Assembly: GCA_965242745.1 (NCBI GenBank)
Contig: CBDETG010000096.1
Span: 62,001 to 126,000, forward strand
Length of the DNA: 64,000 bases
Reading direction: 5' to 3'
Source: JABAAI01 sp965242745
GTDB taxonomy: Bacteria > Spirochaetota > Leptospiria > Leptospirales > Leptonemataceae
Each line of letters opens with the position of its first letter. The first letter of the stretch is position 1. The position numbers and the translations under genes were made by a program. Below are positions 35,220-44,403 of this stretch, piece after piece. Below the pieces are notes generated by a model. The model had not been told where the DNA came from. It made no database searches and saw only the letters and a program-made list of their open reading frames with translations.

Positions 35220-36644
35220 ATGCAGCTGCATGCAGGCGCCAAATTTGTAAATCCCCTAAAGGATAGCCAGGACTTCGAAGGCCTTCCCAAGAAGAAAGCT
35301 GATCATATTCCAAATCCAAAGCAGACTTTCGCTCAATTACTGGGGAATGCCTCTGCGCTTTCTTACAGCATTTCCAAAACAGGGCCTTCGCAGGGCCTTA
35401 GCTCCATGTTTTGGTCTAAAATGGAAAGCAAGCTGGAGCAGGAAGATAGCTCCACAATAAGGACCAAGGAAGTTTCACAGAGCAGGGAAGAGATTTCGCA
35501 AAACGAAGAGATTTTGCAAAACCTGGCGAAGAAAGAATATATAACAGAGAAGAAAGAACATGCAGAAGAAAATGTTTTGCCTGCAGATAAAAAGAAGCCG
35601 CAAAATGAGTCTGCATTAGACAAAAGTAATCAGGCGCAGAAAAGAGAAGAACAAAGAGAGCAGGAACATAGCAACAAAAAGCTAGAGCTTCCGTCTGGCA
35701 AAGCAGCTAAGCTGAGCTTGGATGCGCGCTTGCGAGAAGAGCCTTTGCCTAAGGGACCTGAGCATACAGAGCTAAAAAAAGCGGCCTTGCAAGAGCATTC
35801 CAAAGCAGACAGCGCGCCTCGAGTTTTGGCTTATCAGTCGATAGAAGAGGACTTTGTGCGAGTGCGCCTGGACCCTGCAAAGTGGAGCATCCAAGGGGAA
35901 GGCAGGCAGGAGCATAAGCCTTCTTTTCATCAAGAGGGCGCAGCGCAGACGCAGCCTTTTATTTTACAAGGCAAAAGGAAGGAGGCTTTTGACTCGCATC
36001 ACGGCAGTAACAAGCAGAGGCAAAATGCAAGAATACATGCTCCCCATTCTGGGGACGAGGCCCTTGCTCTCCTGCATAAGCCGCAAAGCCCCTCTCCTTT
36101 TCTAAAAGAATTAAGCTCACTTGCATCGAAGCAGAAGGGCCATAGCCAAGAGCTTTACAACAGATTGGTAGCGAAGGCAAAACTGAATCTGCATAATGAT
36201 GGCAGCTCTCATGCCAGCATACGACTGCGTCCTCAGTCCCTTGGATCTATAACGCTCAATATTAAGGCGCTGCAAAAGCAAGTAGAGGCGCAGGTGATAG
36301 TAGAGACAAGGGCTGCGCAAAGACTTGTTCTCGAAGAATTACATTCTCTGCGCAAAGAGCTGCAATCTCAAGGCATCCATATAGATCAGCTGAGCGTGCG
36401 CGTGCGCAGCGCTCCAGAAAACCAAAGTCTTAGAGAGGGCGCAGAAAAGCAGGGAGATGAGGCCATGCAGGATGGGCATGAACAAGAGTCTCAGCAAAAG
36501 GGAAGGGCCTGGCAGGATGATCATATCTATATGAGAAGCAAAAAAATAGTAGAGGACCTGAATGCGCATTCTGCCGAAGATTATGAAGCAATGCAAAAGC
36601 AAAATCAAGAAGCAGCTCTGCAAACAATAGACATCAATGTCTAA
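35220..36644 (+). CDS. fliK: flagellar hook-length control protein
   Basis: 474 aa. FliK is the molecular ruler exported by the flagellar secretion system to fix hook length. The N-terminal 300 residues are Gln/Glu/Lys-rich and of low complexity, as is usual. The C-terminal Flg_hook domain (about residues 318-405) contains ASIRLRPQSLGSITLNI and VETRAAQRLVLEELHSLRKE, the best-conserved part of the family. The ATG at 35220 lacks a strong ribosome-binding site. First gene of the hook block fliK-flgD-flgE, with 23 bp to flgD. Confidence 0.85.
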   Translation: MQLHAGAKFVNPLKDSQDFEGLPKKKADHIPNPKQTFAQLLGNASALSYSISKTGPSQGLSSMFWSKMESKLEQEDSSTIRTKEVSQSREEISQNEEILQNLAKKEYITEKKEHAEENVLPADKKKPQNESALDKSNQAQKREEQREQEHSNKKLELPSGKAAKLSLDARLREEPLPKGPEHTELKKAALQEHSKADSAPRVLAYQSIEEDFVRVRLDPAKWSIQGEGRQEHKPSFHQEGAAQTQPFILQGKRKEAFDSHHGSNKQRQNARIHAPHSGDEALALLHKPQSPSPFLKELSSLASKQKGHSQELYNRLVAKAKLNLHNDGSSHASIRLRPQSLGSITLNIKALQKQVEAQVIVETRAAQRLVLEELHSLRKELQSQGIHIDQLSVRVRSAPENQSLREGAEKQGDEAMQDGHEQESQQKGRAWQDDHIYMRSKKIVEDLNAHSAEDYEAMQKQNQEAALQTIDINV

Positions 36645-36667
36645 AATGTCTAATTATAGGAGAAAGC

Positions 36668-37438
36668 ATGTCTGAAACAGAAATTGCGGGAGCGCTGGGA
36701 GGCGCGCAGACAAGCGCCAAAAGCGCTTATTTACAAAGGGAAAAAAGTATCAGTCTCCAAGAGAAGCTCAAGCAGCAAGAAGCTGCCAAGCAATCTGTAG
36801 AAGTACGAAGTAGAGCGCAGCAGTTAGGCAAGGACGATTTTCTCAAGCTTCTTATTACTCAGCTAAGCTACCAAGACCCTACCTCCCCCCTGCAGGACCA
36901 GCAATTTATAGCGCAGATGGCGCAGTTCTCTTCCTTGGAGCAAATGCAAAATATGTCTTCTTCCTTGGGCCGCTTAGCAGACCGCCAAGCCCATAATCTT
37001 CTTGGACGCTACGTCATAGGAAAAGACTTTGCCAATGGCGGGACAGTGCGGGGCATAGCGCAGGCCCTCTTCTATGACGCAGCGGGGACGCCCTTCTTAA
37101 AAGTACAAGGGCGTGCTGTCGCTTTAGACGCCATTGAGCTCGTCAGTGATCCTTCCATGATACAGAAGCAATATGGAGGCTTAGGAGATAACAAAAACCG
37201 GGCTGATTACGCCCAAGGCGGGCAGGCCCAAACAATGCCTGCCCCCGCTGCTCCTGAAGCGCAAAGGGGCAGCGCAGAGGCGTATATGAAAAAAGCAAAG
37301 CAAAGTTATCAGATCAATGAGAGCAAAGTATCCGCAAAAGATCAGGCCTCTAAGCTGCCTGTACAGGATGCAAAGCTCGAAGCGGGCAAAGAAAGCAATC
37401 ATACTGAAGTAAGAAATACAGGAGGGCAAGAGCAATGA
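36668..37438 (+). CDS. flgD: flagellar hook assembly (cap) protein
   Basis: 256 aa. FlgD is the scaffold on which hook subunits assemble. The conserved N-terminal segment LGKDDFLKLLITQLSYQDP and the following QFIAQMAQFSSLEQMQNM are unmistakable. The C-terminal region is partly replaced by a low-complexity Gln/Ala/Lys tail; the Tudor/FnIII-like part is reduced. A ribosome-binding site (aggaga) lies 5 bases upstream. The stop overlaps the flgE start by 4 bp (atga), showing translational coupling. Confidence 0.92.
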   Translation: MSETEIAGALGGAQTSAKSAYLQREKSISLQEKLKQQEAAKQSVEVRSRAQQLGKDDFLKLLITQLSYQDPTSPLQDQQFIAQMAQFSSLEQMQNMSSSLGRLADRQAHNLLGRYVIGKDFANGGTVRGIAQALFYDAAGTPFLKVQGRAVALDAIELVSDPSMIQKQYGGLGDNKNRADYAQGGQAQTMPAPAAPEAQRGSAEAYMKKAKQSYQINESKVSAKDQASKLPVQDAKLEAGKESNHTEVRNTGGQEQ

Positions 37439-38826
37439 TGCGTTCTCTTTGGTCCGGTGTCTCCGGACTTAAAAACCACCAGATTCGTATGGATGTGATT
37501 GGACACAACGTCTCTAATGTGAATACCCATGGCTATAAGATGGAAAGAGTCAATTTTATGGACATGCTCAGTCAAAAGATTTCTGACGCAGCGCCTCCCC
37601 AGGAGAATGTAGGCGGAGTGAATCCTAAACAAATAGGCTTAGGTATGACGGTAGCTGCGATAGATAAGATCATGACTCAGGGCAGCCTCCAGACTACCGG
37701 CAAAAATACGGACCTTGCTATTTCTGGAGATGGCTTTTTCGTTATTCAGGATGGGGACAAGCAGTACTATACCCGCGCTGGTTTTTTTGATATAGACCGC
37801 GATGGTTATTATGTGCAGCCTGCCACAGGCCTCCGAGTGCAGGGCTGGAATGCGCGTATCAATGAACAGGGTGAGCGCTATATCAACAACAGCGGCGCCA
37901 TAGAAAGTCTGCGCCTGCCTATCTATGCAAAACAAGGGGCGCGCGCCACTACTCTCGTGCGCTACGAGTCCAATCTCAATCAGGCAGCTCAGAGCGTGCC
38001 CATAGACGTAAGGGACGCGCAGCTTGAGCAGTATTTCAGCGGCCCTGCCATAAGCAGGCGCGGCCATGTCAGCACTATCCATGTCTATGATCCCCAAGGT
38101 AACAAAAGAGAGCTGCGTCTTGAGTTTTACAAGGTGGACAACAATCTCTGGCGTGCGCGCGCTTCTTTGGAAAATGTGGAGAACCTCAGCCTAAATGTCA
38201 CAGGCCCTGCGGGACAAGATACGGCTATAGGAGGCAATGACAGCTTTGATATAGGCTTTCGCACAAACGGCGCTATAGCTTTTGTTTCTGATGGTATTGA
38301 CACGCTTAACCGCGGCCCTCTTCGTGTGCAGCTCAATTTTACTATCCCGGGAAATCCTGAAGTCCAAAACATTGCCCTGGACCTTGGAACTGCCGGGAGC
38401 CTCGATGGCATCACGCAGTTTGCGGAGGCTTTTTCAACGCGCGCTAAGGAGCAGGATGGTTTTTCTATGGGCTACCTGGAATCTTTTGCTATAGACAATA
38501 GCGGGACCATCGTAGGGACATTTTCAAACGGGGTTAAGGAAGCCTTAGGCCAGATTGCAACGGCTGCCTTTGCAAATCCCGGCGGGCTTACAAAAGAAGG
38601 CGAGACAAAATTCAGTTATTCCTTAAACTCCGGTGAGCCTAATATAGGAGCGGCAGGACAGGGGGGCAGGGGGAAAATCAACGCCGGTCTTTTAGAAATG
38701 TCCAATGTGGACTTAGCTGAGGAATTTACGAATATGATCATTACGCAGAGAGGCTTCCAAGCGAATTCGCGTACCATTACCACCAGCGATCAGATGCTGC
38801 AGGAACTTCTTACTCTGAAACGTTAA
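37435..38826 (+). CDS. flgE: flagellar hook protein lacking the cross-linking cysteine
   Basis: 463 aa. N-terminal MRSLWSGVSGLKNHQIRMD and NVSNVNTHGYK, and C-terminal NVDLAEEFTNMIITQRGFQANS are the standard helices that form the hook core. Spirochaete FlgE subunits are normally joined by lysinoalanine between a Lys and a Cys (Lys165 and Cys178 in Treponema denticola). Here the Lys position is kept (Lys166, in YAKQGARATT) but the Cys position is Ser179 (RYESNL), and the protein contains no cysteine at all. flbD and motAB, which follow flgE in several spirochaetes, are replaced here by methyltransferase genes. Confidence 0.95.
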   Translation: MMRSLWSGVSGLKNHQIRMDVIGHNVSNVNTHGYKMERVNFMDMLSQKISDAAPPQENVGGVNPKQIGLGMTVAAIDKIMTQGSLQTTGKNTDLAISGDGFFVIQDGDKQYYTRAGFFDIDRDGYYVQPATGLRVQGWNARINEQGERYINNSGAIESLRLPIYAKQGARATTLVRYESNLNQAAQSVPIDVRDAQLEQYFSGPAISRRGHVSTIHVYDPQGNKRELRLEFYKVDNNLWRARASLENVENLSLNVTGPAGQDTAIGGNDSFDIGFRTNGAIAFVSDGIDTLNRGPLRVQLNFTIPGNPEVQNIALDLGTAGSLDGITQFAEAFSTRAKEQDGFSMGYLESFAIDNSGTIVGTFSNGVKEALGQIATAAFANPGGLTKEGETKFSYSLNSGEPNIGAAGQGGRGKINAGLLEMSNVDLAEEFTNMIITQRGFQANSRTITTSDQMLQELLTLKR

Positions 38827-38848
38827 GCTCTTTTGGCGGTCATAGAGT

Positions 38849-40394
38849 ATGCCTAAATCCAATTACACTCCTGATGTAAACGTTAAGAACAGGCAGATTT
38901 TTTGCCATGATAATTTAGGGGTATTGCAGGGTATCAACGCCTCTTGTATCGACCTTATATACCTAGACCCGCCTTTCAATAAAAAGAAAGTCTTTACGGC
39001 TCCAATCGGCAGCAGCGCTGAGGGCGCAAGTTTTAGAGATATTTTCCGGGCGGAGGATATTAAAAAAGAATGGCTCTTGGAGATTAAGGAAGGTCATGAG
39101 AAGATTTACAGTTTTTTAGATGGGATTAAGATCATAGAAGGAGGCACAAGCTATAACTTCTGCTATCTTGCCTACATGGCTATAAGATTGATCGAATGCC
39201 ATCGGATATTAAAAGACACGGGCAGCCTGTATCTGCACTGCGATCCTACGATGTCGCATTATCTCAAAATACTTTTGGACTGCGTCTTTGGTGAAGAATA
39301 ACTTTAGGAATGATATAGTCATGGCAAGAAATAATAGGGCATACAATGGAGCCCACATATTTTGATAATGTCACAGATAGTAGTTTTTTTTATACAGAAA
39401 GCAATGAAGCAAAGTCCGTAGCCTTTTATTTTATGCCAACTACAGAGGAACTGGCAAAAAAATTCCCATACTTAGAAAAAGAAACTGGCAGATACTACAA
39501 CCACCAAATATTAGAACTTAGCGCGAACGCCCATAGTAAAAACGAAGTAAGATGTCATAGCAGGCAAGGAAACAAAAACTAATATTGGCAGAGCTTGGAC
39601 ACATGAAACATTTGACAAGCAGCTAAAAAAGAATCCTCTTTTAATCTACTGAGGGTAAAACTGGCAGTGCCAAGATGAAAAATGTATAAAGATGAGTACA
39701 TTCCAAGTATAAATAACCAACATTTGGTCTGACCTTCCGTTTTTGGCCTCAAACGACAAAGAACGCACGGGCTATCCTACGCAAAAGCCGCTCGCTTTAC
39801 TAGAACGCATCATCCAAGCAAGCAGCAAGATAGGGCGATCTTGTGCTGGACCCATTTTGCGGCTGCGCCACAACTTGCATAGCGGCTGAAAAGCTGGGGC
39901 GGAGGTGGATTGGTATTGATGTCAGCTCTAAAGCTCATAGCTTAGTAAAAGAACGCATCGAAAAAGAGGTGAAAGGCAGAAAAGAAAGGCGCTCAAAAGA
40001 CAAAAACTATAAGGACCTTTCGCCGGAAACTTACACGGAACGTCACTTGTTCAAAGAGCATATACGCATACCTGATATCGCAGTAGTCCCGCCAAAGAGA
40101 ACAGATAAAGATTATGAGGAAAGGGAAAAGAAATTTGTGTATATCGTGTCTCATAAACACTATAAAGGCAGGTACAAAGTAGGCATAGCAAAGAATGCAA
40201 AAACAAGATTGAATTATTACCAAACAGCCGACCCTGATAGAGCCTACAAACTAGAATATACAAAGCTGACGCACAAGTACAGAGAGACGGAAAAGCATAT
40301 CCACGCTCATTTTGACGCCCCCTTCGAATGGGTCACGGCGGATTTACAATCTATAAGGAAAGAAATAGAAGCCTACGAAAGCAGGGCCATCTAG
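38849..40394 (+). pseudogene. decayed DNA methyltransferase/GIY-YIG fusion, copy 1
   Basis: The 5' part (38849-39301) and 3' part (39843-40394) match the intact second copy almost exactly. An extra base near 39295 (GEE stop instead of GENNF) truncates the reading frame. The central part encodes, in changing frames, a sequence unrelated to copy 2 (for example FDNVTDSSFFYTESNEAKS and KEETGRYYNHQIL-like pieces) and then rejoins at KERTGYPTQKPL. Further frame breaks occur before 39843. It therefore once encoded a protein with the same catalytic parts but a different central region, which in this class of methyltransferase contains the target-recognition domain. Confidence 0.88.
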
Positions 40395-40450
40395 TTTTTT
40401 TGGGATTGATAGGCTACAGAAACGTTAAGCTCTTTTGGCGGTCATAGAGT

Positions 40451-41794
40451 ATGCCTAAATCCAATTACACTCCTGATGTAAACGTTAAGAACAGGCAGAT
40501 TTTTTGCCATGATAATTTAGGGGTATTGCAGGGTATCAACGCCTCTTGTATCGACCTTATATACCTAGACCCGCCTTTCAATAAAAAGAAAGTCTTTACG
40601 GCTCCAATCGGCAGCAGCGCTGAGGGCGCAAGTTTTAGAGATATTTTCCGGGCGGAGGATATTAAAAAAGAATGGCTCTTGGAGATTAAGGAAGGTCATG
40701 AGAAGATTTACAGTTTTTTAGATGGGATTAAGATCATAGAAGGAGGCACAAGCTATAACTTCTGCTATCTTGCCTACATGGCTATAAGATTGATCGAATG
40801 CCATCGGATATTAAAAGATACGGGCAGCCTGTATTTGCACTGCGATCCTACGATGTCGCATTATCTCAAAATACTTTTGGACTGCGTCTTTGGAGAAAAT
40901 AACTTTAGGAATGAGATAGTGTGGTATTACAAAAACGCATCAAGAGGGAAACACCAGCTTGCTAAGTCTCACGACATTATTTTATGGTATGTACAAGATA
41001 AGGGAAACTATATTTTCAATCGCAGCAATATATTAATTCCATTTGAAAGTGGAATGACTGAGTGGAGATACGCAAGGGGTGGGCAAGCGGGTAAAAAAAT
41101 GCCAAAAGGGAAAACGCCGGACGACGTTATTACTTTGCCAGCATTAAATGCGATGGACAAAGAGCGCACAGGCTACCCTACGCAGAAGCCGCTTAAATTA
41201 TTGGAACGCATTATCCAAGCAAGCAGCAACATAGGCGACCTTGTCTTAGACCCTTTTTGCGGCTGCGCTACTACGTGCATAGCGGCTGAAAAGCTGGGGC
41301 GGAGGTGGATTGGTATTGATGTCAGCTCCAAAGCTCATAGCTTAGTAAAAGAACGCATCGAAAAAGAAGTGAAAGGCAGAAAAGAAAGGCGCGCAAAAGA
41401 CAAAAACTATAAGGACCTTTCGCCGGAAACTTACACGGAACGTCATTTATTCAAAGAGCATATACGCATCCCTGATGTGGAAGTAGTCCCGCCAAAGAGA
41501 ACAGATAAAGATTATGAGGAAAGGGAAAAGAAATTTGTGTATATCGTGTCTCATAAACGCTATAAAGGCAGGTACAAAGTAGGCATAGCAAAGAATGCAA
41601 AAACAAGATTGAATTATTACCAAACAGCCGACCCTGATAGAGCCTACAAACTAGAATATACAAAGCTGACGCACAAGTACAGAGAGACGGAAAAGCATAT
41701 CCACGCTCATTTTGACGCCCCCTTCGAATGGGTCACGGCGGATTTACAATCTATAAGGAAAGAAATAGAAGCCTACGAAAGCAGGGCCATCTAG
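40451..41794 (+). CDS. beta-class DNA methyltransferase fused to a GIY-YIG-like (T5orf172) domain
   Basis: 447 aa. Motif IV DPPF at residues 40-43 comes first, motif I-like DPFCGCATT at 267-275 near the end of the methyltransferase, so the order is that of beta-class amino-methyltransferases; the region between (about 150-235) should hold target recognition. A linker rich in Lys/Arg/Glu (about 300-360) leads to a C-terminal domain (361-430) with VYIV, YKVGIA, an Arg at 386 and EKHIHAHF at 414-421, then FEWV. This matches the T5orf172/MUG113 branch of the GIY-YIG nucleases. It could methylate and cut DNA in one chain. No separate restriction gene is adjacent. Confidence 0.8.
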   Translation: MPKSNYTPDVNVKNRQIFCHDNLGVLQGINASCIDLIYLDPPFNKKKVFTAPIGSSAEGASFRDIFRAEDIKKEWLLEIKEGHEKIYSFLDGIKIIEGGTSYNFCYLAYMAIRLIECHRILKDTGSLYLHCDPTMSHYLKILLDCVFGENNFRNEIVWYYKNASRGKHQLAKSHDIILWYVQDKGNYIFNRSNILIPFESGMTEWRYARGGQAGKKMPKGKTPDDVITLPALNAMDKERTGYPTQKPLKLLERIIQASSNIGDLVLDPFCGCATTCIAAEKLGRRWIGIDVSSKAHSLVKERIEKEVKGRKERRAKDKNYKDLSPETYTERHLFKEHIRIPDVEVVPPKRTDKDYEEREKKFVYIVSHKRYKGRYKVGIAKNAKTRLNYYQTADPDRAYKLEYTKLTHKYRETEKHIHAHFDAPFEWVTADLQSIRKEIEAYESRAI

Positions 41795-41913
41795 TTTTTT
41801 TGGGATTGATAGGCCTATAGCCTATGTTTTGCTTTTTGTATATTTCCTAGACTATGAACAAAGCTCTGCTAAGTCTGGGGGCTGGCTTGTGGCATTGTGA
41901 AAAATACGCTCAC

Positions 41914-42357
41914 CTATCGCTTGCTTTTGTTTTGTATAAGCTGTATAAGCAGCTTTCTATTTTCGCCTATACTTATTTCCAGCTTGTCCATGCGTGAGTC
42001 TATCTTGTCTATGCGTGAGTCTATCTTGTTTATGCGTGAGTCTATCTTGTCTATGTCCTGCCTTGTGTCGCTGTGCAGATGGGGCATAACAGTAAGCAAG
42101 GCTGTAAGGCAGGCTCCCATAACTGTAAAGCCTATTCCCATAATCCAGCGCATAAGCCTTGTTTGCTTATCTATTTTCTCGTCTACTTTGCGCTCTAAGC
42201 TAGCCAGTTTTGCGCTGCCAGCTTGACTATGTAAATACTCTAAGAAATAGCCAAAGCCAGCGGGGGCCTCCTTGTCTCTAAAGCCAGCCTTGCGCTGAGG
42301 TCTTCCTGCCCCTGCCTTGCCGGCAGGCGGGGCTTTTGTTTGCGCTTGTGTTGCCAT
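41914..42357 (-). CDS. membrane coiled-coil protein, paralogue C
   Basis: 147 aa. It starts MATQAQTK, has an inserted Ala/Gly/Pro/Arg-rich segment, a predicted membrane helix (WIMGIGFTVMGACLTALLT) and then a coiled coil with four RIDKIDS-type heptads, ending in GENRKLLIQLIQ like paralogue B. A tail remnant of a further copy (PAKYK, read in the same direction) lies just upstream at about 42400-42440, together with the leader shared by the 32-kb copies. The function is unknown. Confidence 0.6.
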   Translation of the reverse strand: MATQAQTKAPPAGKAGAGRPQRKAGFRDKEAPAGFGYFLEYLHSQAGSAKLASLERKVDEKIDKQTRLMRWIMGIGFTVMGACLTALLTVMPHLHSDTRQDIDKIDSRINKIDSRIDKIDSRMDKLEISIGENRKLLIQLIQNKSKR

Positions 42358-42813
42358 GATATAGAATATATGTATATACGCAGGCTCTTATCGCAGGCCA
42401 GCTTAGCTTTGTTTCTACTTTGTATTTTGCCGGCTTGTGCCCTGCCCTTATTTTTCTAAAAAAGGAAGGTACTTTATAGCTCGTATATCCTAAGGCGTCA
42501 AGCAAAAATATGGCATGACAGAGTGAGAAAATGGGTATGATATGCTTATCTGAATCCTAATATAGTTTTGCTCAATCATGCGCCAAACAAACAAAAGAAC
42601 AAAGCTAACTTGCTTTTCTTGTTAGCTTAAAAAAGACATGAGAACTTCCTTGCCCTGCAAATAAACCTATAAACTATACTATACCCATAGCTTAACATAA
42701 TAGAATATAAGATATGAGGTTTTCAGAGCATCAAAGGAATAGCGCCGCATAAATAACACAGCGCTCTTTTTTTGCTTTACATGCAAAGGGACTTCTCGTA
42801 AGTGTGCAGTATT
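42358..42813. other. intergenic region with paralogue remnant
   Basis: About 450 bp. The part next to paralogue C (42358-42440) repeats the leader and tail sequence found between paralogues A and B near 32.1 kb, so it is left over from a lost upstream copy. The rest is AT-rich with no gene that I can support. Confidence 0.5.
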
Positions 42814-43401
42814 ATGAAAGTCTTTCTGCGTATTATTGTATTGTTTTGCTTTTTAGCCTTTGCGTCCTGCGGCTATAATAGTCTTGTCAGCATGGACGAA
42901 GAAACAGATGCTGCATGGGCACAAGTGCTAAATCAGTATAAAAGAAGGTCCGATTTAATCCCTTCTTTAGTCAAAGTTGTCAAGGCTTATGCAAAGCATG
43001 AAAAAGAAACCCTCACCCAAGTTGTGGAAGCCCGCTCCAAGGCGACTTCCATGCAGCTTAGCCCAAAGCTGCTTCAAAATCCTAAGACTTTCCAATCCTT
43101 TCAGAAGGCCCAGGGCGCTTTGTCCTCTGCCCTTTCCCGCCTCATGCTTGTGGTGGAGCGCTATCCAAATCTCAAGGCCAATACCAATTTCTCTAATTTA
43201 CAAGCCTCTTTAGAAGGGACAGAAAACCGTTTAGCTGTCGCCCGCAAGCGTTATATCGCGAGCATTAAGCAATACAATGTACAGGTGCGCAAGTTCCCCT
43301 CCAATCTGACTGCAAAACTTTTCGGCTTTGCTGTAAAGCCGAATTTTAGCGTGGAAAACGAAGAGGCATTAAAGCAGGCGCCTGAGATCGATTTTGAGTA
43401 A
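42814..43401 (+). CDS. LemA family lipoprotein
   Basis: 195 aa. N-terminal signal peptide with lipobox (FLAFASC), then the LemA helical bundle: NSLVSMDEETDAAWAQVLNQYKRR, DLIPSLVKVVKAYAKHE and the C-terminal ARKRYIASIKQYNVQVRKFP. LemA proteins are widespread, with unknown biochemical role, and often neighbour TPM-domain proteins, as here. The ATG at 42814 is preferred over a GTG at 42802. The following gene starts within its last codons. Confidence 0.92.
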   Translation: MKVFLRIIVLFCFLAFASCGYNSLVSMDEETDAAWAQVLNQYKRRSDLIPSLVKVVKAYAKHEKETLTQVVEARSKATSMQLSPKLLQNPKTFQSFQKAQGALSSALSRLMLVVERYPNLKANTNFSNLQASLEGTENRLAVARKRYIASIKQYNVQVRKFPSNLTAKLFGFAVKPNFSVENEEALKQAPEIDFE

Positions 43402-44395
43402 ATTGCGTGCAGAGCTATGTTCTTGGCGGCTTTTGCCAAGCAGAGGCTTGTGCCTTCTGCTTCTTTTTTTGAGCCCTTCTCTTGCGTCCCTGCGCCTTAG
43501 CCTTATTGTTTCGGACTCTCCCCGCCCCACTGCTCCAGCTAAAGGGGGGCTGGGCTTCTCTTTTACTTTCGATGGGCACGGGCTTTGGGCGCAGGATAAG
43601 GAGGAGCTCCAAACTCTCCCCAGAATATCTTCTTACGTAACGGATACAGCCGGCCTCCTAAGTAGAGCCCAGGCGCAAAGGCTCAATGCCATCTTGGCGG
43701 GCTATGCTAAAAGAAAAGGGAGTCAGATTTTGCTCGTTATTGTCCCTACAGTGAAACCTGAAACGATAGAAGGCTATGCTATACGTTTGGCTGAAGCAAG
43801 CAAAGCAGGGCGCACAAAGATAGATGACGGAGTGATACTCTTGCTAAGCAAGGAAGACAGGCAGGTGCGTATAGAAGTAGGCTATGGCTTAGAGGGCAGC
43901 CTGACAGACATTCTAACGCATCGTATTATAGAAGATATTATACTGCCATTTTTTAAGCAGGGAGATTTCTACGCGGGAATCACTAAGGGGCTGGAGGCAA
44001 TTTTACAAGTAGTAGAGGGAGAAGGACTGCCTGCGGCAGCAAAACTGACTGGGCAAGGGCAGAAAGCGCAGGGAGCAGAGCTGCTTGCCCTGCTTGCCTT
44101 CTTTGCGCTCTTTGCTTGGCTTGCGAATCATTTTCTTGGCAAAGGCATTGCTTTACTTGTAAATATGGGCTTAGGCTTGCTTGCTGGTTTGTTCTTCCTT
44201 AATTCTGTTGTGCTGGGTTTGGCGCTCGCTCTGCTTGCTTCTCTTTTTGTTATGAATCCTATGGCCTTCCTTTTCCTGCTCTTAGCTTTCTCAGGGGGAG
44301 GGCGCAGCTATGCTGCTAGAGGAGGAATGGGGGGAGGAGGCTTTAGCGGCGGGGGTGGTGGTTTTGGCGGAGGGGGCGCATCAGGAAGTTGGTAA
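43394..44395 (+). CDS. TPM-domain (YgcG-like) membrane protein
   Basis: 333 aa. A long N-terminal signal/anchor region, then the TPM domain (about residues 72-205) starting RISSYVTDTAGLLSRAQAQRL and including IDDGVILLLSKEDRQVRIEVGYGLEG. Two or three membrane helices follow (about 225-290), and the protein ends in a glycine-rich tail (GGGFSGGGGGFGGGG plus SGSW) typical of YgcG. It overlaps the end of the lemA gene, with a TTG start at 43394 or a nearby one. Function unknown; possibly involved in membrane stress. Confidence 0.87.
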   Translation: MSKLRAELCSWRLLPSRGLCLLLLFLSPSLASLRLSLIVSDSPRPTAPAKGGLGFSFTFDGHGLWAQDKEELQTLPRISSYVTDTAGLLSRAQAQRLNAILAGYAKRKGSQILLVIVPTVKPETIEGYAIRLAEASKAGRTKIDDGVILLLSKEDRQVRIEVGYGLEGSLTDILTHRIIEDIILPFFKQGDFYAGITKGLEAILQVVEGEGLPAAAKLTGQGQKAQGAELLALLAFFALFAWLANHFLGKGIALLVNMGLGLLAGLFFLNSVVLGLALALLASLFVMNPMAFLFLLLAFSGGGRSYAARGGMGGGGFSGGGGGFGGGGASGSW

Positions 44396-44403
44396 TTAAG
44401 AAG

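Larger units (their letters stand above)
38817..41814. repeat. tandem duplication of a 1.4-1.6-kb methyltransferase unit
   Basis: Unit 1 spans about 38817-40414 and unit 2 about 40419-41814, offset by 1602 bases at their left ends. Both start with the last bases of flgE (gaaacgttaag) and the same 33-base leader, and both end in the same ctagtttttttgggattga stretch. The first 450 and last 550 bases are nearly identical; the centres (39300-39840 and 40900-41240) differ in sequence and length. Confidence 0.95.

Noticed and set aside
39843..40394. Separate functional GIY-YIG gene in methyltransferase copy 1
   Set aside because: The frame starts inside motif I of the methyltransferase, has no ribosome-binding site and is best explained as the 3' part of a broken gene.
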